Assembly: GCA_009733775.1 (NCBI GenBank) | Contig: WOGZ01000051.1 | Span: forward strand, 62,001-126,000 | From: Alectoria sarmentosa | Taxonomy: Eukaryota > Ascomycota > Lecanoromycetes > Lecanorales > Parmeliaceae | DNA: 64,000 nt | Reading direction: 5' to 3' | Part shown: piece by piece, positions 12,129 to 25,330 of the stretch | Numbering within the stretch: the first letter of the stretch is position 1 | How the letters are laid out: each line of letters starts with the position of its first letter | The notes under the pieces: generated by a model | Told to the model about the DNA's origin: nothing | Database searches by the model: none | What the model saw: only the letters and a program-made list of their open reading frames with translations | Made by a program: the position numbers and the translations under genes

Positions 12129-13262
12129 ATGGCAACCGAAAAAGCAGCCACCAAGATGCCCGGCCGCAGCGACAAGGGCAAAGGCGGCATCGAGCTCTAC
12201 TCGCCCACCTACTTCGGTGCTTGCGCGCTGGGAGGAATCATATCCTGCGGTCCTACTCACACCTGTCCGTCCTCTTGTTCTACCCATAATCTTTTCCACT
12301 AAGTATCACACTAACCAACCTTGAAGCCGTCACCCCCCTCGACCTGGTCAAATGCCGGCGCCAAGTCGACTCCAAGATCTACTCCTCCAACCTCAGCGCC
12401 TGGAGCACCATCTACAGAGCTGAGGGTCTCCGCGGTGTCTTCTTCGGCTGGTCTCCAACCTTCGTCGGCTACTGCTGCCAAGGCGCCGGGAAATATGGCT
12501 TCTACGAAGTGTTCAAGTACACCTACGGGGACAAAATGTTCCCGAACGCCAACAAAACGGTCGTCTACCTCGCCGCGTCCGCTTCCGCAGAGTTCCTCGC
12601 CGATCTCGCGTTGTGTCCTTTTGAGGCCATCAAAGTGAGGATGCAGACGACCATCCCTCCGTTCGCGAGCACGCTGCGGGAAGGATGGGGCAAAGTCACC
12701 GCGAAGGAAGGCATCGGAGGACTCTACAAGGGTCTGTACCCGCTCTGGGGCCGCCAGATCCCCTACACGATGGTGAAATTCGCAACCTTTGAAACGACGG
12801 TCAATTATATCTACGCTACGCTGGGGAAGCCGAAAGAGACCTACAACGCGCTGCAACAGACTGGGGTGAGTTTCTTGGGTGGTTACATTGCGGGTATTGG
12901 GTGTGCGGCCATCAGTCACCCGGCGGACGTGATGGTCAGCAAGTTGAATGCTGACAGGCAAGGTACGTATCCCTGTCCTGCCTGTAGGTATGAGACGCTG
13001 GTGGGCTGACCCGAGTTCATAGCTGGCGAGAGCGCTGGAAAAGCCATGTCGAGGATCTACGGCAACATTGGATTCAAAGGCCTGTGGAACGGTCTGCCCG
13101 TCCGAATTGGAATGGTAACATAATCCTCCGAGTCAAAAAAAACGTATCGAGCAGTTCAACAGCTAACAGTTGTGCTAGATTGGTACTCTGACTGCTTTCC
13201 AATGGCTCATTTATGATAGCTTCAAGGTCTTTTTGGGTCTGCCTACGACTGGAGGTCACTAA
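12129..13262 (+). CDS. MIR1: Mitochondrial phosphate carrier (SLC25A3/Mir1 type)
   Basis: Four exons, 12129..12264, 12327..12962, 13023..13114 and 13179..13262, give 315 aa, the normal size for this family. Three mitochondrial-carrier repeats are visible: TPLDLVKCRRQ after exon 1, CPFEAIKVRMQ about residue 145, and HPADVMVSKLNADRQ about residue 250. The GPTHTSVTPLDLVKC context is characteristic of the phosphate carrier, which imports phosphate with protons across the inner membrane for ATP synthesis. It is in tandem with the hydrolase (286-base gap) and convergent with OMA1. Nothing unusual; all splice sites are GT-AG. Confidence 0.93.
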
Positions 13263-13874
13263 ACCAAACCCGAGAGTACGCCTTGTAAAGCGACTGTTGA
13301 TGAGCTAAGACCTCCAGGTCCGTAGAAAAGGATTGAACATACACGATGGTATGGCTTTCATTTCAGGAGCAGGCTTGAGCATTCGGTGTTTGTTTCATTA
13401 CTGAGACTCGGACGGCGATCAGACACGAAAATGAGTCGCACTGGTACATAGCATTTCATGCAGCAAATGAGTTCTGGTTCTTCAAGGGGTCTTTCTTCTG
13501 CATTAAGTGATGCTCTATTGCTAGAATCTGCGCTCTCTCCCGTCTTTGTGCGCTTGTAAAGTCGAGTGGAGTTTCTGTTGATTTCTCAAACGGAGAAAAG
13601 AGCGTTCAACCAAGATTAGTCTTGGCACTGACAATTCATTAGGTCGTCTTTCCTTTCGTTTGAACTTTTTTGTTTTATCTTTCCATCTAAAACAGAAATC
13701 ATTGTGTTGAAGCATTCGCATGGCGTGCCGTCCTCCAACCCGTCAGTCAATCCAGTGAATCTCCGTCCATAGAAACGCAGTTTCTAAGAGAGAGATGCGT
13801 AATTGACCCATTCTGGTATGGCTTGAAGTCCTCGGATGAGTCTCCATCGCCATCGTAAAAGTCCATTCTTGGAT
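13263..13874. other. Convergent 3' region between MIR1 and OMA1
   Basis: Probably 3' UTRs and terminators of the two convergent genes. No ORF of interest and no repeat is seen. Confidence 0.5.
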
Positions 13875-15151
13875 TCACCAGAATCCGTCGTCCCCATGCC
13901 CAAATGCGCTCCTGAAATCATCCATATAACCAGTCGTATCCCTACACGAACTCTCCGCCCTCTTCTGCTGCGCCTCCGGCAGCCATTCCTGAATTACTGT
14001 CATACGATTCTTGCTCGCCGGATGTGAACTCAAGAGTTGTGCTGTCGTATGCTGCTCCCCATCCGCCTGCGCCATACGCTGCCTACGCAGATTTCGGAGT
14101 CAGCATCCCCCTTTTATAGTAAAGAACCGAGAAATCGGACAAATTTAGAGAACAGCAAAATCCTTTCGCTGCCAAAATGTGACGTTTCATCTGAGTAAAA
14201 AGACATTGCTGGGGAGTAAAGCATCTTTCTGCTCCCCAAAGATGGCATGTGACCCCAATTTGCTGCCAATTAGAAAAGGTTGACTCCGAAATGTACATAC
14301 CAAAGTCCCACAGCGGCATTTGGATCGTAGCACGCCTTCGCCATCATAAGAAGTCCAATGTAGTCGGCTTCTGATTCCATCTCCCGAGAGCCTGGTTTCT
14401 CGAACGCGATGTCCAACAGAAATTGGGAGAATTGGCCTGGTAGGTCAAAAGTAAAAGTGAGTAGTAGCGAGAGAGGGATTAGGTAGGTCATTTGGCTGAG
14501 CTTTTCACCGGTGTGATGAGCGACGTTGTGGGCTATTTCGTGACCTAGGACGGCTGCCAGTCCGTCCTCGCCGGCGCAGATGGGGAGGATGCCGCTGAAG
14601 ACGAAGACTTTGCCTCCGGGCAAAACAAACGCGTTCATCTGCTCTGGGTCATCTATGACCTTGACCTCCCAATTCTGCCCCTCCAGTCCTGCGGCTGGTA
14701 TCAGTCTCTGCAGTACCTTATTCACCATCTGCGAGTCAGGGTGACTGGGCGGTAGAATCGCTCGTCCATATGCTTGCATGATCCCCTGATATTGTGACTT
14801 TGCCATCGATTCTTCTCGGGCTGGTGATATACAATTGAAGCGCCGCCGACCGGATATGGGGACTTGCTCTAGATTGTAGTAGTATATTCCTCCAATGCTG
14901 AGACCCACGGCACCGACGCCATAGCGGAATTTGGGGGATGTTTTCCAGACGCTGTAGAAGGTCTGGGTATTTCCGAAGCGGTTATACTGTGGTCGTCGGG
15001 GGCCCCTTTGGTATGCTAGACGTACGGGAGTCCTGGGGAGGAGACGGCGGTGAGTTGGGGCCCGTGGACGGAGGAGGGTGAATGGGGAGGTACTCGTGAT
15101 CATAGGCGATCGAAGGTGAGAGAAGGAACTTGGCGATAGCTGAGGAGGCAT
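13875..15151 (-). CDS. OMA1: OMA1-type mitochondrial inner-membrane metallopeptidase (M48)
   Basis: Exon 1 is 14301..15151 and exon 2 is 13875..14082, joined by an unusually long intron of 218 bases (GTATGT...GTAG). The product is 352 aa. The N terminus is Arg/Ser/Pro-rich and lacks acidic residues, as a mitochondrial presequence does. A hydrophobic segment lies at about 78-92. The zinc motif HEIAH is at about 204-208, and the third-ligand region MESEADYIG about 50 residues later. Exon 2 supplies the conserved QEWLPEAQ block. OMA1 degrades misfolded inner-membrane proteins and processes dynamin-like OPA1/Mgm1-type substrates under stress. The ~47-residue C-terminal tail after the last conserved block is Asp/Gly/Phe-rich and looks lineage-specific. 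Confidence 0.9.
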
Positions 15152-16041
15152 TGGTAAAATGGCAGCAACATGGCCGAAAAGCTAAATGATCAGATCAAGA
15201 CCGTATGCGTCGGTTCTGCCAACAATGATGTATTACATGATCAATAACTAGCAACTTTACGTCTGAGCACTCTACGCAACCACACTGGCACTGATGAACG
15301 GGGCTTTATTTAAGCCTAGCCTCCTGGGTAGTCGTGGACCCCAAAGCTTCCCGCCAGAGGCTATCTCGGGCCCTAAAGCCGTCATCGAAGCCTAAATTTA
15401 CAGGGCACATTCGCTACTACAGTACAGCAATGACGAGACACCACGCAAATTCTGCCACCGTTTCTACGCTGTGTTCGAAAGGATGGACTTACTCTTGCAT
15501 ATCTTCCGCGCAGAGGTCAGAGCTGCTGGAATCAGGAAGGTTCAATGAATTTGAAACTTAATCGCAGGGACCATATAAACGAATGCTCACCAGCACCTTT
15601 CATCAGTAATATGCAGAAAGAAAGGATATTCCACCATAGCGCTACTACCTCGTCTGATAGATATCCTGACAAATATTCGAGGCGTCGTAGTTACTATCGA
15701 AGAAGTTTTAACTAACTCGGGACGTGCTTGCAGAGTCTTCTCTCTCTCAAGATAGCTGCCTCCATGCAATACTCAAGCTTGGATTGTGCCATCCACATGG
15801 CCGTCAACCTCTCGGATGACGAGAATCGGACACCATGAATACTAGCTCATTCATCGACTTGATCCGGCACACTGCTCTTATGAGCAAAGATTCATCGATT
15901 CGTGAAAAGTCAGAGTTGGGGCATTCACTTGCAACACTTCAGATTTGCTGTGTTAAAGCTGTCACTGACGGGACGAGTGGACTCTTGTAAGTAGCTAGGT
16001 ACGTCCATCGCATGGAACTATGACATGACGGCCATCATCCT

Positions 16042-16075
<34 letters not shown>

Positions 16076-17358
16076 AACATTCAAGAAACCCTCTCCCCCT
16101 CCCCCCCTTTCCCCCCTCGAAAGCTATCCGCACCTCCCTGCCCAAACCCCCCAATAAACAAACCGTCCTTCACGACGACGACATCAACGCCATCGTCACC
16201 AACAACGCAACGACGAAGCACCATTACCCATTCGACGATTCCCATACCGCCATCCTTTTGAACATCGTGTAAATAAACAAACGCCCGGGAAAAATAAATA
16301 GGTTTTTCGAGTTCTCGCTAAATGATCACGTTAGCCACACTGGTGCTTTACTCCATTCCCCCCTCTCGCCGCCCCAATTCGTGCACGATTCATGGGAACT
16401 GAAGCATGAAGAGATATATGTAGTATAGCAGAGCAGGAGAACAGCAGGATGTCCTGAAAAGGGGTGTTGAAAGATCCCCCCCGTCATGCCAATAATGCCA
16501 GTAACTAGTATAGCGCATGCAAGCACTCCGGACAGGTTGCCGCCGGGGTGCCCGGATGGGGAATCCATTGAGAGAGTGGGGGGGGGGGGAAATGATGCTG
16601 GCGGCGAGGACGTGTTGTAAGTAGCATTGTCCAAGGGAACAATAGATAAACACAACACGCAGATCCATAGTGCGTCGAGCTGGGCACCATTGCACGGCCA
16701 CGAAGCATTCGAAAAGGGGCAAGAAGCCCATTGTCAATTGGTCATATCTATGCAAAGGCAAGTATGTTCGTTCACAGATCATCTTCCTCCAGCCTGCTTT
16801 TTACCAATAAAGATCGCATCGCCTCCGCCTTCACATTTCTTCGTCACTACCATGTTGTACCCTCGCCAGCCTCTTCACCAATACCACGTCGCTTCCACCT
16901 TTTAGATTTCTCTTTCTTCACCACGAAGTGTTGCGTGAGACCACCGCAACAGGGTATCAAAAAGCCACGAAAGGACTCGCAAGTAGATATGCCCGCCTGC
17001 AGAAATGTAGATGGAGTAAATGTCTGACAAAGGTGCTGTGTAGTAGTATGTGGTGAGATGTCCGTCGTAAACCCGTTATTTCTCCGTCGCCGTCCTCCAC
17101 CGTCACCTCTAGCTTTTTCAAAATAAGTTTTATGAACGAAATATGCTGTCGAAGCCGTCGGAGATACTGTGTCAAGGGAAACATAGACAGTCGAAGGAAT
17201 GTTGGTGGTCATCATCCCAAAATCATATATCCAGAAGTCATATTCCATCATCATGGCGGCACCCAGGAGTTCTTCGATATCCGTATCAACCCCCTCTTCT
17301 CGGCAGAGGCGGTATGAGCAGCGTTGCAGGAAGCGTGACATCAAGTCCAGTTCGCTCA
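15152..17358. other. Gene-free stretch between OMA1 and the scaffold gene
   Basis: It contains the OMA1 promoter and probably the long 3' UTR of the scaffold gene. There is a CAA/AAC trinucleotide repeat (annotated separately) and a run of about a dozen G near 16579. ORFs at 16847..17362 and similar lack family resemblance and overlap both strands. I support no gene. Confidence 0.45.
16041..16076 (+). repeat. (CAA)n microsatellite
   Basis: About eleven uninterrupted CAA units. It lies in a short open frame where it would encode poly-Gln, but nothing else supports coding. Confidence 0.9.
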
Positions 17359-20300
17359 TCACGCCTCCTCCATCAACGCCACATCACCCGCATCTCTCCA
17401 CTCCCTCGAATGCTTCGTCAACCTCTTCACCCCCACGATCCGTCCAGCCCACAGACTCTCAGACGGTGTTCGGAATGTGTATCCCCTTTGAGAAGCGATG
17501 ACGCCAATAGCCTGCAGGACCGCTTTCCGTGAGTCTCGACCAAAGACAGCTGGGTGATTTATCCATTCGAGTGATGCTTCTAATTCCGTATCAAGCGCAT
17601 TCAAGGTAATTGCATCGATGCTGGAGGCATGACCTCCCATGCCGTTCTCGTCTGAGGCGGGTGAGGGTTGGCGCTCAGGTGTTGTCGCACCATCACCTTG
17701 CACGCTTGGGGGTGCACTTGGAGACTTGGCGTTTCCTCCTTGAGGAATTGGTGGAAGACCTCCTTTTCCAAGCCCTTTCATAATCGTTCGAGTCTCATTC
17801 AGAAGGCGATGAGCACGATCATGCTGGCCTCGGGTTACTAGGGTTAATGCTCTGCTGAGCATGTCCGAGGTCAACAATTCCATTCGACGCTGCACGATAC
17901 TAGGATGAGGTGGTATTGGCGGCGTTGTAGGCCCACCCGTGGTCTTCGCCCGAGGGTTCGCAGGTAGCATTGTGATCGCGAGCAGAGACGGCCGTGACGG
18001 GTGCGTCAGGGTGCCATCGCGTAGAATGTCTCCATACGTCAAGTCAGCTTGGATGAGAGGAACCTCCTCAACGCTCAGGGTCCTCTGTTCATCACCGTCG
18101 AATGGCCCGCCTAAGGCTTCGAGGCCAGACACGATGCTCTCCCACGGATCCTGTGGTAGGTGCTCTTGAGAGGAATTGTCTGGCGCGATGACTAGCTGAA
18201 CGAGTATATCTGTAGTGGAATTGTTAAAAAGCCATGTCTCACCAGCAGGAATTGCACCCGATCCAGGTCTTACCTCTCTTGTCTCCGAATCTTAAATCTC
18301 CTAGCGCGGCTTCAGCGTCCTTTCCAGTGGCGCGCTTGGTGATCTGTAGGGCACCCGAAATCTTAACAAATTTCGCGGGGGATCCCTCAGGCAAGCGCAA
18401 CTTCAATTTGACGTTTTGATGAGAGGTCGTCTGCAGGGCTCCTAAGCATCCGGCGACGCACTCACGAAGCATCATCCAATCTTTGACATAGGTGTATGAT
18501 GCTTTGGTACGCGTGGATAACTCGATCATCGTATCCGGCTTATGGGTCAAGCCGAGGCCAAAAGAGTGAATAGCGACCCTGGTAAACGTTAGAATCTAGC
18601 ACCCACGTTGCGCAGATTTCCCGCATGGCCACATCCGAGCGCGTGAGGGGTAGAAAAAGAACTTACTTTGCAGCCTCAGCTCTTGATACGACGAAATCTA
18701 CGCTCTCCGCATCTGACGTTGACGAGTCGCTGATGAGTAAGATCGTTGCAATAGGGTTGTTGGCTTTGCGTTGCATGAGTAGGTCCATGGCGACGTTCGC
18801 GCCCTCAACGACGTCTGCACGCAGGCTTTTCTGCCCCACTGGTCGGATCGAGTTGAGAATCTTGGTCCAGCCACCCCATGCTTTTGTGGTCATACCCACA
18901 AGCGGTACACCGCCTCCACTCGAGCCGAATGTAACCAAGCCCATCCTATCTCTTTCACCAAGGTTTTGGACAAGGAATTTGAGCGCATCGCGTAGTAGCG
19001 TAATCTTGAGCCCCTGCATAGATGATGAGACGGGGATGACAGCTACGATGTCAAGAGGTACGTGTATAGTCGACGACAGGCGCGTTTCCTGTGACGGCCT
19101 GCCCATGCCTGAAGTCGTATATTCTGTTGGTGCGGTGTTAACCGACTTTGGCCCACCGTATGAGGAGTTCACTGACGACGCACGCTTAGTCTTCATCGTC
19201 CTGTAATCGTCGTCGTCTGTGCCTGAATTGTCCGGCTCATATTCGTTGCTTTGCCTAGGATGGTCATTGTTCAGATCGAGAAGCGAGCGTTTCCATTGTT
19301 CGACCTGAGTCCGGGTCTGGAATTGAAGGTGGAATTGCTGTAAGTCTTGAACTGAAAGACTGAGGGTCAGGACTGGCTCGTCGGGACTTGACTCCACATG
19401 CTTCAGGTGCTTCTTGATGAGAATCGATCCCTTGAGGGTACATCTTGTCAACTTGCGTTTTGAGTTCCCTTCCGCGTACTGTGGTGGCGCCCCCTTCTTC
19501 TCTTTTACGCAGATGAGCATTTCAGCAAAGAGAAAGCATTCGAGTTCTTGCCATGACTGGCGATCCTTGCCAACTCGTACCGTGCCATAGAGACGTAGTT
19601 TTCCGAACCTGTGAGACATTAGATATTACGTTGTAAAAGGCTAAAGAATATTTGCATGCCTTGAGAAGTCCAGCCCGTGCCAGTTGTCTACGCGTACGCG
19701 GAGGTCTTCGGTGATCTCCTCAAGGACTTCCGGAGATTCATATCCCCAGTCTGCTTGTTGGCTCTTGGCTGGGGATGCAGGCCGATTACTGAAGGTAGCG
19801 CTGTCTTGTTGCATAGAGGGAAGGACGGGTGCACCCCGGAGATCCGCTGGATCTGGCCTCCATTTGCCTTCAGGAACCTCGATGGTGACCAAGCATGTTA
19901 GGCTCTGTTGCTGCCTCGACCGGGTCAACGTAGGATACTCGCTCCTGACCGTCACTGTAGGCGCAGGTATTGGGTTCTTGATGACGCTCGCCCGGGGGCT
20001 GCTGAGTGCTGTTTCCATAGATTGAACGTCGTAATCGTGTCTCCTGCCAGTGTGGTTATGATTGTTGTGAGTGTCGCTATATTCGCCAGATGAGTGAACC
20101 CCGCCAGTGTTGGCACTTTCATTCCTCTTATGCTGTTGACCCCGATTCTGGCTCCCATATCTTTCAATTCTCTCCCTTTGCATGTCCCTGTTCTGCCTTT
20201 CCTTTTCCCGCTCCATCTGTCGAGCATCTTGCGGGTGCGAGCTTTCACGCTGGGTGTTACGATGATTCGATCCGCGGCTGCTGGGTCTCTCCTGTCCTGT

Positions 20301-21327
20301 CTGAGGATCCCAGGGCACTGGGGTGATAATTCGGGAGCTGCTACCGTTACCGCTACCATTGCGTTGATGATTGTCCCGCGCTTCGTTGTTTTGTGACACA
20401 GAGCGAACAATACTGCTGAGCTTCTCTGTGAATTCGTTAGCAGTGGCGAAATCTGTGATTCGTTGATAGTAGCATTACCTAAGTCGAGTACATTCCCGCC
20501 CCTGCTAGTGTCTAGGCCGAGCGGTGCGTTGCAGGTTGGACAGTATTGCGACTCGAACTCCTTGATATACTCGTAGAAGCAAGCTTCATGAGAGACATGT
20601 CCGCAAGAGAACTGCAATATTCTTTCCCCTCGAAGTGTGTGTTCCAACGGTTCTTCGCAGACCGCGCACTCGCTTCCGATGAACGTTCTCTCCCGCCTGG
20701 TTCGGGATCTCTCAATCTCCAACATACCGGCCATGGGACGACCCGACCGCCAGTTGAAGGAGGTTGCGGTACCGTTGCTGTACGCGGGATTTGGCTCGCG
20801 CGCGATTTGTTGAGCAGCAATACGGCTTAGGAGGGTCTTCCTGTTCTTTGGTTTCTTCGGCTCTGGTGGATGATAGACGGGTGGATGGGGGCGACCTGAT
20901 GCAGAATGAGTGGAGACGGCAGACTTTTGACGGTTATATTGGGGCCGTGCAGGCTGTTCTTGATTATGAGATTGCGTGGGCGTGTAAGTTGGACGGGTCA
21001 CTGCTTGGGAAGAATTATCTAGAAGGCGGGGCGAGACGGAAGAGTCAGTTTTGATGCAAAGATGGGTAATCGACGGAGCAAAATGCGGAACAAGTCAAGT
21101 CTTAGACATGATGTGAAAGTGGGCCATTGTTACTTGTTCGAAAGAGAAGATAGGTGGAGACTGCAGAGTTGGTGCTTACTTCTTCGATTCGCAGGTCGCT
21201 GACCGTCTTTTCTTGGTAGCAGACCAAGCTCCGAGAGGTTGACGACCTTTTGTTTTGCCGAGACGGTAGAACTGCCTTTGCGAAGGAACTGGGGTCGCTG
21301 TGATTGCGAGTGTGAATCTGAAGACAT
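17359..21327 (-). CDS. Far1/Ste5-type scaffold: RING-H2, PH and VWA domains
   Basis: Six exons, in phase: 21180..21327, 20479..21000, 19660..20425, 18667..19608, 18274..18578 and 17359..18209. They encode about 1177 aa. A RING-H2 (C-A-V-C ... CGHVSHEAC ... CPTC) lies at about residues 161-206. A long polar, Arg/Gln/Asn-rich stretch follows. A PH-like domain begins at about 430 (FGKLRLYGTVRVGKDRQSW). A von Willebrand A domain (PLDIVAVIPVSSSMQGLKIT) is near 620-800. This order is known for Far1/Ste5, which tether G-beta-gamma and the pheromone MAPK cascade, and for their filamentous relatives. The MIDAS motif is degenerate: DxSxS appears as PVSSS, so metal binding is doubtful. The intron between exons 3 and 4 appears to be GC-AG (see findings). 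The start at 21327 is the second in-frame ATG; 21378 is possible. Confidence 0.82.
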
Positions 21328-21856
21328 AAAGGAGTCAAAGTCAAGGCAAGGAGGTTTCAATAATGGTTTAATTACCACCCAAAGTGGATCAAATGTGTTT
21401 GCGTTGCAGCGCGAGAAAGTGACAGCGCTGCAGTATTGAAGGAGGTTAATCTCATCCTACTTCTTCACCGTAACTGTTTGGGGGGAAAGCAGAGATGGCG
21501 TTGGAGCGTTTCGGGCAGAGTCCCCAGGGACTACACCCTGTTGAAGTAGCAGCAGCTACCGCACCTCTTCAACTAGTCAGCTACACTTAGGACTAAGGCT
21601 ACGTTACTACTACGACGTTACTATGTAAGATGCTTGAGAAAATGCACGTTAGACCCCCCTTCTTGAGCAAGGCTAGTGGAAAGTGTAGATACTTAGGAAG
21701 CTTCATGCAGCCCGCTACGGCCCTTCCTACAGCACGCTATCTATTCACTTTTGATAGGCTTGACTCTCTTGACCTCCTCAACTTGGCTGCCCCTAGTATT
21801 CAAGAGTCTTAGTGGCTTCAGAAAGCCATGCGACGCCAATCTGATGGAGGGCGAAC

Positions 21857-21880
21857 TATATAATAATAATAATAATAATA
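21857..21880 (+). repeat. (AAT)n microsatellite
   Basis: About seven TAA/AAT units followed directly by G-rich sequence. No gene overlaps it. Confidence 0.85.
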
Positions 21881-23946
21881 AGGGGGCAGGGGGAAGGCAA
21901 GGAAGTTAGTAACAAGCACCAATGGGATCGCCAAGGATCTTGAGTGGCACTGAAGGATGCAGTCATGCAGGAAAATTGATTGGAGGATAAACTTGACCTT
22001 CTCATCCTTCATCCGCCAAACAGACTGTGACGCTTGAAAAAGCCATCTTCAATTCTTCCTACTCGGAGCACGGGAGACTGGAGTGGGTGGATATTTATCT
22101 CATTATTATAGATGCTTGAAAGACCTTCACGTCGGTAACATGGTCAAGGCACAAAGTCGGGCAATGAGTACGAAGAATCCCTGGCATCGCAACTCGCAAT
22201 CAATCACCTGGGACTACGGCTCGGGAGAATAGACTCTGGGGATCTAATGGGATGAGCCAATAAATACCTCCTGTGATTCGGTCGCGATGACACCCTACAA
22301 ATTGTGAATGTGCGTCCCTGAATTTCTCTCTCTGGCCCCCAAGGCGCGACCACTCGACTTCTGCAGCCTTCTTATTAAGAGAGCAGCCAGACTATGAAAC
22401 TGCTCAATCGTCTTCCTCGCTTACGACATGGAAAAGTGTTGCAAGTATTTTATTAATGACTATGCAATGCGACGGGAGTGCGCCATTTGCGGCACATTTT
22501 GGCTGCCATGGCTGCCTCTTGCATCATCGCTGACCGTGCCGAAGTTGCTATTCGATACCGGGATGCTGGTTGAATGTGGAGGCTACTCCGGCAGTCTCTC
22601 CGAATGGTTGACTAGCCATCTCTTTGATATTACTACTGGATCTGCAGGTTCCTCCCTTTTCGTCCGAAATGGACGGTTCGGATCGTACTGTGTAGTATCA
22701 TCGCGCAGAATGGAAACCTCGTCTCAGAAGACTCAACAAGGCTGTCTACGAAAAGACCAAAGCATTTAGGTGGTAGCCTTGTCAATCACATCAAGTCGCC
22801 AAGATTACCCCGGTGGCCGCTGGCCGCTGACTCAGAATCATGCGTCCGCCTTCGCCGAGGTCAGACATTCTGCTCGCTCTAGCAGAATCCTACGACTTCT
22901 CAGCGAATCATAGACCCTTTGTTCAGGCTGCCCACACGAGACTTCTACGCCATTGTAGGAAGTGCACCCACCTATATCAAGCTCCTGCAGTAAGCATGCA
23001 GGCTAGACACCGCTTTACGAAGCATGTGCCCAAGATATATCTGGTCACAGATAGTGCTGCATTGTAATCAGCAGCCATACAATCTCCTTGCCGGCCCATC
23101 CCGATCCTCCTGCTGTGGACGTAGCCTGCAGATTATGCAACGGAATCCCGAGCATATGCACAGCATCGGAGCTGAAGACAACGAGGCTGACGATTATTGA
23201 TTCATCATATTTACAGTGCTTACACATGAGGCAGTGCGACGCCTTTCGTCTTAAAAAAGAAACGTCAGACCAATAGGAAAGCGTATTGAATAGAGACATG
23301 CAGAATACATGCATCCTATGTACTTCAACGACCGGAAGGCAGAAGAAGGAGGGTGACGAAAGTAAAAAGAGCACAAGCACGCCGTGGCATTCAAACTTCA
23401 ACGATGGTCCTGGGAAAAGCGGTCAGATGGCCACGATTTCAGAGTCAATATTTGGACGACGGCGGCGTCGTTGTTTTGGCGTCAGTCTCAACCCATGGAT
23501 CAGCATGTCGCCAGTTTCAGGAACGCCACGTGGGCTCCGTGCTCTCACTCGTCATGTGAGGCACTTCTGGAAGTCACTTTTTGCGCTTCCAAGATGACTG
23601 GTTGTTGAAGTGGACTTGTCCGGAGATCTGCTGTTGATCAAATGCGCCCCGGAGGATCTGCCACAGGGTAGCGGGAGAATGCCTGCCGGCCGCGCGAAGC
23701 TTTTCGGTCTTCTTCTTATGCCTGCCGATCATTTCCCAATGTCTTTTTCCTTTTCTCTCTCACCCTTCACCATGGAACAGTCTTGACATCCAGGACACGT
23801 GGTGTCAAAAGTGTAAAATTGAGCCAGAAAGCATCTTAAAATTACAGCATTCCACCTCTGTAATCTGTAAATAGCGAACAGTCCCGAATGTCAAGAGGGT
23901 GCTGGGAGCGGTCGTCGAAAATGTTGTCGTCATTTCTCCTCCGTCA

Positions 23947-23972
23947 TCCATGATCCATGATCCATGATCCAT
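23947..23972 (+). repeat. Octamer tandem repeat ATCCATG
   Basis: The phrase ATGATCC recurs three to four times with a 7-8 base period. A simple tandem repeat in non-coding DNA. Confidence 0.8.
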
Positions 23973-24755
23973 CTCCCCACCAACAAATCGCATTAACCAT
24001 ACTGTACCTTCCGCTACCCTAAGGGCCGAAGCCCCACCCGCTGCTGCATTTGCTCTTGCCGAGCACCCGGGTCTTCCTGACACCCTTTTCACCACCCGTC
24101 CTCCACACTACTGCCTTCTTTATTCGTCTTCTCCCCGTTATCAAACGTATTCCACCAAAGCCTTCATCGTCGTTGATCTCCCACTCGGCCATTTATTCTC
24201 TCCCTCTTGTTGGTCGTCCAATTGACAGCCATCGTAGGTGAAGCGCAAACCAGGGCATAGCATCATGGGCTCCCTGCACCTGCGTATACGACAGGCTTTT
24301 ACTTTTACCAGACGAGCAGGACGCAGGGATGTCTCATTGGCTGGGGGGGGGGAAAAGCTTTCGCTGCAAGTTACAGCGAGCTAATGTGCCTTTATCACGA
24401 CGGCAGCTGAAACATGAAAATGTAACATCTGTCACACAGTCCCTGAACGCCATTTGTCTTAGCTCGAGCCGTTGCAGATACCTTGCCGTCTGTGTCTGTG
24501 TGTTATCGACGACGGTAGTGATGGTCATCATTTGCTAATAGGCAAGGGCCGCGCTTGGTTCACCATTTGTTGGACCGTTAGCTCTTCGTAAAGGAGATCA
24601 CACCACTTTCTTTGCCAAAATTGCTGTCGTTACCGTAGCTGTACATGATAAAAATTTCACCATTGCCTGCGCTTTCGGCCTGTTTGCGTATGTATGGTCG
24701 TAGAACGTGGAGAATGATTCTAAGCACCGTGTTATGACTTGGAGAAATCGATACA

Positions 24756-25330
24756 TTGAATGTTATCCCCCGCCAACATTTACGAATTTCCGCTTTCTTC
24801 ATCCTCCGTACACCTTCGCTTCCGAAATTCAAAACCTCAGGAGACGCTTCCGTCCCAGACCTTTCCGTCCTAACACCCAACAACACCTCGCAAGAGCTGC
24901 CACTTCTCCGTGCCGCCATCGAAGGCAAGTCTCCATCAGGCCTCAGCATCTGCCGCCAGCTATGTCCAGCGCTTCCAGGACTATACGATTTCCGGCTTCT
25001 CTAAGGTGGATCCTCATGACCAGACCTGTCCTCCAAGCGGTACACTCCCTCTCCAACGGAACGACGAGAACAAGAATCTCGGCATCGAGGTCCATGACTC
25101 CATGCGAGAATTCAACCCCTCTTCAAACAGGTATCCTGGTTACAAATAGGACTGGGCGACTCGTGAAGCACTGATGATTCATGGGATCCAGAATGAAATC
25201 GCTCTCTGGAATGAAGCCGAAGCAGTGAAAAAAAGGGACCCTTTACCGCCATGGCTGGCAGGCGGCGATCATGGCTATGCTGGAGCAATGTATCGGGGTC
25301 TACGGCCTCGCCTCCCAAGCATTGTCTAGA
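24756..25330 (+). pseudogene. Possible small orphan or decayed gene
   Basis: Three partly overlapping frames have coding-like composition: 24756..25004, 24910..25149, and the continuation after the stop at 25147-25149 up to about 25330 (EIALWNEAEAVKKRDPLPPW...). No GT-AG intron of acceptable size joins them cleanly; the candidates are only ~20 bases. Either the gene has decayed or the frames are chance. I recognise no family. Confidence 0.2.

Noticed and set aside
22428..22769. 113-codon + ORF with CAICGT motif
   Set aside because: Only one paired-Cys motif, no family or splice support.
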